Assembly: GCA_964035545.1 (NCBI GenBank)
Contig: OZ037767.1
Coordinates: 6,183,207 to 6,247,206 of the forward strand
Source of the DNA: Bugula neritina
Taxonomy: Eukaryota > Bryozoa > Gymnolaemata > Cheilostomatida > Bugulidae
Reading direction: 5' to 3'
DNA length: 64,000 bases
In this document: positions 59,601 to 64,000 of the stretch, one piece after another
Layout of the letters: each line of letters starts with the position of its first letter
Numbering within the stretch: position 1 is the stretch's first letter
Translations under genes and position numbers: made by a program
The notes under the pieces: model-generated
What the model was told of the DNA's origin: nothing
What the model saw: the letters and a program-made list of their open reading frames with translations, nothing else
The model's database searches: none

Positions 59601-62210
59601 GCCCACCAAGATCTTGTCAGACTGGGTGGCTGATCAAGTGGCCCCACCCTATTGGGTCCCCAACAACGAGATTGTGGTTAGTGTCTTGATGTCACTGTCT
59701 CGGGTCTGTTGGTTGCTTAAGTTTCTCGTAGCCTGTTTACCCATTCTATTTATCCTGTAGTTTCAAGCCCCCTGCTGTGTTCTACAGATATCCACTGGGG
59801 GTACACACTAATATCCACTGGGGTACACACTAATATCCACTGGGGGTACACACTAATATCCCATGTTAGCGTAGGGCCACACGGCGCGATTTACTCACGT
59901 GACGCGCGAGAAAACCCGTTTAGACCTGCCACACACAATGCGTGAGTTGTGAGTGCGTAAATTTATTAGCTAATGATCTTGGAGTTTAACTTTACTGCTC
60001 GCCTATAGATGTTTGTTTTTAAACTGCGCCATCGGCAAGATATTATAAAATCGGAAATGCAAACTATATGAAACTTTTTTAATTCAGTTTGCTAAAAGCT
60101 AAAACGTGAATTAAAATAAAAAAGTGTGCTCGCTAAATGATAATAAGCCAATTAGATCAAACACGCAAGAGATTGCTGCACTTCTCGCTCAGCATGTTAG
60201 ACGCATGAAAACCCGCACACAACATGCAATTTTTGGGCTAAACTGGTTTTCTCGCACATCGCGTGGCCCTACGCTAAGAACCTGATTCATACCCAGGATA
60301 TAACTAGATAATGTGTCAATTGGGGGCGGGGAACAAAATATAATTTAAGTTTAGATTTTTCCAAACATATTTTCAGTGTTCTTTCTACTTGTATTGTAAA
60401 ATATGTTTTCATTTAAAATATGAACATTTACTAACACCATAAGTTCACCAAGCAATGATCTTCTTAGTCAATAGCGTACTGTAGTATATTCTTTTTACTG
60501 AGCAATTCTATGTTCTTTTAAATGATAGTATTTTCTGTAAACTAATTGTTTCTTTAATTGACTTGTTCATTTTTGAACTATATTCACATTAACTTTATAA
60601 TTCCAAGGTATATCAGTACAGATGTTATTTTTTTTGAGCTTAAAGCCTTGTTGACCTGTAGCTAAGGGTTGTCTTCCCTTGGTATACACTGATGTCCCAC
60701 TGTTCAGTCAAGTATTAAGTATCAATTGTTACATTACTTCTATTGTCACACAGGAATGTCATGACTGTCACGAGATGTTCAATGACCAGGAGAAGAAGCA
60801 CCACTGTAGAGGTTGTGGTAAGGGGTTCTGTGACGAGTGTACTCAGTATAGTAAGCCTGTGCCAGAGAGAGGCTGGGGGGAGGGCCCTGTTAGAGTGTGT
60901 GGGACCTGCTATGAGCTACCAACGGGAGAAACTGTTCAAGGTAACATTGACATCTTCTCTATTTGCATCTGCAATACAGTGTGGTTGTGGTGTAGACATA
61001 AGTGTTGTTATTTTACTGTAAGAATGTTTAATTATTGCAAATACTTAATCTGCAAATACTGTAATTTATCCAAAATATACTAATTTAAACATAATTTTCC
61101 TAAGTTTATTCTGTACCATACAGTTTTAATTTGAGCTGGTAAACCTTTTCTTTTATGCATTTATTCCAATGACTTTTTCTAATCAAATTATTCCCCACTT
61201 TTCAGTTTTCTAAGCTCTGTGGGTGGCCATTAGATACTTGTGTGTGGCATGAAGCTGAATAAGGCAAATCGCTATTAAAGTAAAGAATGCAGTCTGAATG
61301 TTCAACTAAAATTATACAAATAAAAGTTGTAAATATTGAGTGTAGTATGTTGAATAAGATATGCACTTCACACGCATTCATTCCCTGCCCCCCCCCCCCC
61401 CCCCATAATAAACTATCACTTGGGAACCTAATTTTAATTAATAAAGAACTTTCCAGTATGGGAGGAATAAGTTGTAACTGAGAGAATTACCTGTAGGTGA
61501 GACTGAAGGTGATGTCACCTCCCTTCGTCCCAGACAGTTCATAGAGAACGTGCAGACAGTGCTGGGAGCCGTCGCTTCAGTGGCTATTGACTACCCAATG
61601 GGTATGTAGTTGCCTCCTAGACATTGCTCTTTAGTCTGTCAAGTAGCTGTAGTTTTATTTTTGTCTGAGCCATTGATGCTGCTGTTATCAAAGATAGTGT
61701 CTGGGAATGATAAATTGCATTTAATTTTTTTATCTTACAGAGCGAAAATATCATCAACTATTACCATGCTTTCACAGCTAAATATAAAAAGCATATTTCA
61801 TTCCAGCAAGCAAACATTCATATTTAACTTTGCTGTCAAAATTTAAAGGAATATTCACTGTCCATTCCATATGTCGATTTAAAGTACGGACACCTTTGTC
61901 AACATAAAGTACTGCTCCAGATTTCTTTTGTCACCTATTATATTTTTTTGCATGTTTTGTTATTTGTCCTGCTGCAGAGATGATTAAAGATTCTGCAAGG
62001 CCGGAGTACTGGATACCAGACCACCTGATTAAGGAGTGCCACCAGTGTCAGGCTGAGTTTACTCCCAAACTTACCATACATCACTGCAGAGCCTGTGGTA
62101 ATGGTGTGTGCGCCGCTTGCTCTACTCATTCTAGACAAGTTCCCTCTAAAGGCTGGGACAGAGACGTCAGGGTGTGTGATGCTTGCTATGGGAAAGAGGG
62201 CCTACTCTGA
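53640..62210 (+). CDS. ZFYVE1: ZFYVE1/DFCP1: double-FYVE ER GTPase/ATPase-like protein
   Basis: Eleven phase-consistent exons: 53640-55166, 55284-55415, 55732-55947, 57308-57458, 58001-58212, 58730-58927, 59066-59248, 59473-59676, 60754-60940, 61497-61601 and 61978-62210, about 1115 residues (human 777). DFCP1 binds PI3P and marks omegasomes and lipid droplets at the ER. Landmarks: N-terminal B-box-like Cys cluster (residues ~24-63); long Ser/Thr-rich disordered region to ~495; SFLLIDE lead-in; P-loop GNTGDGKS (534-541); DTEG (582-585); RTCADRLH; a Cys-rich zinc region (CLACHGKC..CKKCY); WSGYILECKECG; then two FYVE domains, KKHHCRGCG with PERGWG and TIHHCRACG with PSKGWD. The second N-terminal Cys/His cluster of the vertebrate protein is not visible and the disordered region is far longer. 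Start chosen at the first ATG in frame with the Cys cluster. Confidence 0.95.
59780..59865. repeat. ATATCCACTGGGGGTACACACTA tandem repeat
   Basis: Three copies of a ~25-base unit in intron 8 of the ZFYVE1 gene, directly next to the MITE-like element at 59868. Confidence 0.9.
59868..60275. mobile_element. MITE-like element with AGCGTAGGGCCAC TIRs
   Basis: The ends AGCGTAGGGCCACACGGCGC and GCGTGGCCCTACGCT are inverted repeats, with further paired blocks (CTCGCG, AAAACCCG). Length 408 bp, no ORF. The flanks read TT on the left and AA on the right, so the repeat may extend to TTAGCG/CGCTAA. It shares TAGGGCCAC ends with the 25277 element. It lies in intron 8 of ZFYVE1. Confidence 0.85.
61387..61404. 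repeat. Poly(C) tract
   Basis: Eighteen consecutive or nearly consecutive C bases in ZFYVE1 intron 9, unusual in such AT-rich surroundings and prone to sequencing length error. Confidence 0.85.
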
Positions 62211-64000
62211 CACTGCATCTATTCCTTTGATTCGAACCTAGATTTTTTTTTGAAGTACAACCTTATTTATGTCTTTTCTAGAGAATTCTGTCATATAGGG
62301 CTAGTAAATTTGTTGGTTACTTGAGATTTCCTATAAGCGGTGATTGCAAATATTTTATTTTATATATCAAAACCCTTCAAAAAAAGTTAAAACTAAGTTT
62401 TTTTTTGTCTCAGCTTGTAAGTTTAGTTGTATGTAATATTTTTATTAATTATTATATTATAGGTTTTTGTTTAAAAGTCACCAGATGTACTTTTGGGTGA
62501 TTTTTTACACGTATTAAAAATCTAGTTAATTTAAATTACGAAAAACATAAATAGCAGAAAAAATGTTTATAGCTAACAGTCTAAATTTCAGAAAAACTCT
62601 TCAATAGGTATTGTGCATTCGGTCATAGTATAGAATAGTGTGTACTTTTGTCACTTATATATTTTTCTATTACAGCTAGTGGTTAACTTCTTATTTAGTA
62701 AACCTTGAAACTATATCTTTTGAAAACAATACGTTCACCACTAATATAAATTTTTGCAGACTTCTACATCAATATCTACATATTTTACCTCATTTTACAC
62801 CAGTTGATGAACTTATCACATACACTTCTAATTATTATTTGAGGAATTTAATAAATTATATTCAAACAAATCTAAAGTTCTGTTGATCTCTGTTTTTGTG
62901 TACAACTTTTCAAAACTCACCATAGATGATGCAACTGTGTGTTCTTCAGAGAGTTGAAAAATTCACTGACACAATTTGCAACATGGCATCTTCAACTTAT
63001 GCAGTGGACTTGTATATACATGTATGTATATGAATATACATACATACATGTACACATACATACATAATATAAACATACATATTATATACATACATGCATG
63101 CATACATACAAAACACATATGCATATACACATATATAGGCTACACATGCATACGTAATTGCATGTACACTTGCATATATATTTTATAAGTAAGTGTTAAA
63201 AATAATTATATTATTTTCAAGCTGCAGTACACACACGCACACAGACGCACACATATATACTCAACTCCAAACCCTATATCCAAACTTGGAGGTTTGGGTA
63301 TGGGGTATGGGGTTTGTCTTTATATAAAACACCAGTGCAGCTATTTCTGTCAAAATAAATTTTTCTTAATAAATGTGCAATGACTCTGAGCTGCTTTGCA
63401 ATCTGCATTAGACAAAATTATTTAACATATAATATATTTTAATTTTAAAAATACACAATTCAGACTAATAAAAAGCTTTAACAGTAAAAACCACATTATT
63501 AGCATAAAAAACACATACATAGTCTCAGGTATCATTAGTAAAGGAAAGAGTTGAAAAATTAACTTTGCCAAAGAACTTAAATTCTTACACAAAAAAAATA
63601 GATTTTTGCATATGTGCACTAGAATTAACTAACAATAATGCCGAATGTTTTGAGTTAGCAGTCGCAGAGAAAAAACAGCAGTATCTATATTGACCTTTAA
63701 GCCATAAAAATATTACAGCAATATTCTTTTGGTGAGTTTCAAACTATGATATATGATACAGTTACGATTTAGCTTACAGTAACAATATGTAACAAGATAG
63801 CACTCTCATTCTACTTAAGTCTATTTTATTACAGATTTCTTCCTGAAGAATTTTTTTTAAACTTTAAGCCATTAAAAAATCACATAATAACCAATGTGCT
63901 TGGGTCTACATAGACATGGCAGTTAGACATGATCCTTGTAGAGTCTAGAGAGTTTTTCTGTTTCTGTGTACTGTTTGAGTCACACTCTATAGAAACTTCT
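62211..64000. other. 3' flank of ZFYVE1 and intergenic sequence
   Basis: Presumed 3' UTR and downstream sequence. An AATAAA at 62850-62855 is a candidate polyadenylation signal. A TACA/CATA microsatellite runs from about 63005 to 63175, and a small GGGTTTGG-type hairpin from 63262 to 63315. No coding region is visible up to the window end. Confidence 0.5.
63005..63175. repeat. (TACA)n/(CATA)n microsatellite
   Basis: Imperfect tandem ACATACATACATG and ATATACACAT words over about 170 bases. The reading frame open through it is only the repeat. Confidence 0.9.

Overview
This is an AT-rich stretch of animal nuclear DNA. Genes are split by many GT-AG introns, several proteins carry metazoan extracellular modules (thrombospondin type 1, PAN/apple-like, EMI-like), one gene is a clear ZFYVE1/DFCP1 orthologue, and introns are littered with SINEs, hAT elements and small inverted-repeat elements. 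Intron-rich structure and module content suggest a non-vertebrate, perhaps spiralian, animal. The species cannot be read from the sequence. All gene models were built by eye: exons were joined only where acceptor, donor and codon phase agreed.

Layout, left to right. (1) 47-2589, minus: the first six coding exons of an acidic, Ser/Lys-rich protein running off the left edge. (2) 2590-5929: no gene; triplet and hexanucleotide repeats, a 778-bp inverted-repeat element full of GATCGATC words, and a long hairpin. (3) 5930-8336, plus: a complete TMEM53 (DUF829 alpha/beta-hydrolase) homologue in five exons. (4) 9305-37145, plus: a very large gene, modelled as 41 phase-consistent exons encoding about 2348 residues. 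It has a signal peptide, a long Cys-rich ectodomain with PAN-like and laminin-G-like stretches, a Thr-rich mucin-like segment, a run of thrombospondin type 1-like repeats, one membrane span and a short tail. I do not recognise it as a known orthologue. (5) 38389-43147, plus: a 384-residue kelch-repeat protein without BTB domain. (6) 43804-45311, minus: a 175-residue secreted prepropeptide with a furin-type site and an EMI-like Cys domain, tail to tail with the kelch gene. (7) 45312-53600: gene desert with decayed transposons (Penelope-like fragment, transposase-like ORF) and AT-rich repeats. (8) 53640-62210, plus: ZFYVE1/DFCP1, 11 exons, about 1115 residues, with an enlarged disordered N-terminal region and a tiny upstream ORF overlapping the start codon. 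(9) 62211-64000: 3' flank and microsatellite.

The genes do not form an obvious pathway. The most interesting points are the large unrecognised membrane protein, and a hAT insertion with a perfect 8-bp target duplication at the edge of its second exon, where the transposon end appears to supply a replacement in-frame splice acceptor. Several small mobile-element families occur more than once in the window (five tRNA-derived SINE copies, two hAT copies, and three inverted-repeat families with two copies each).
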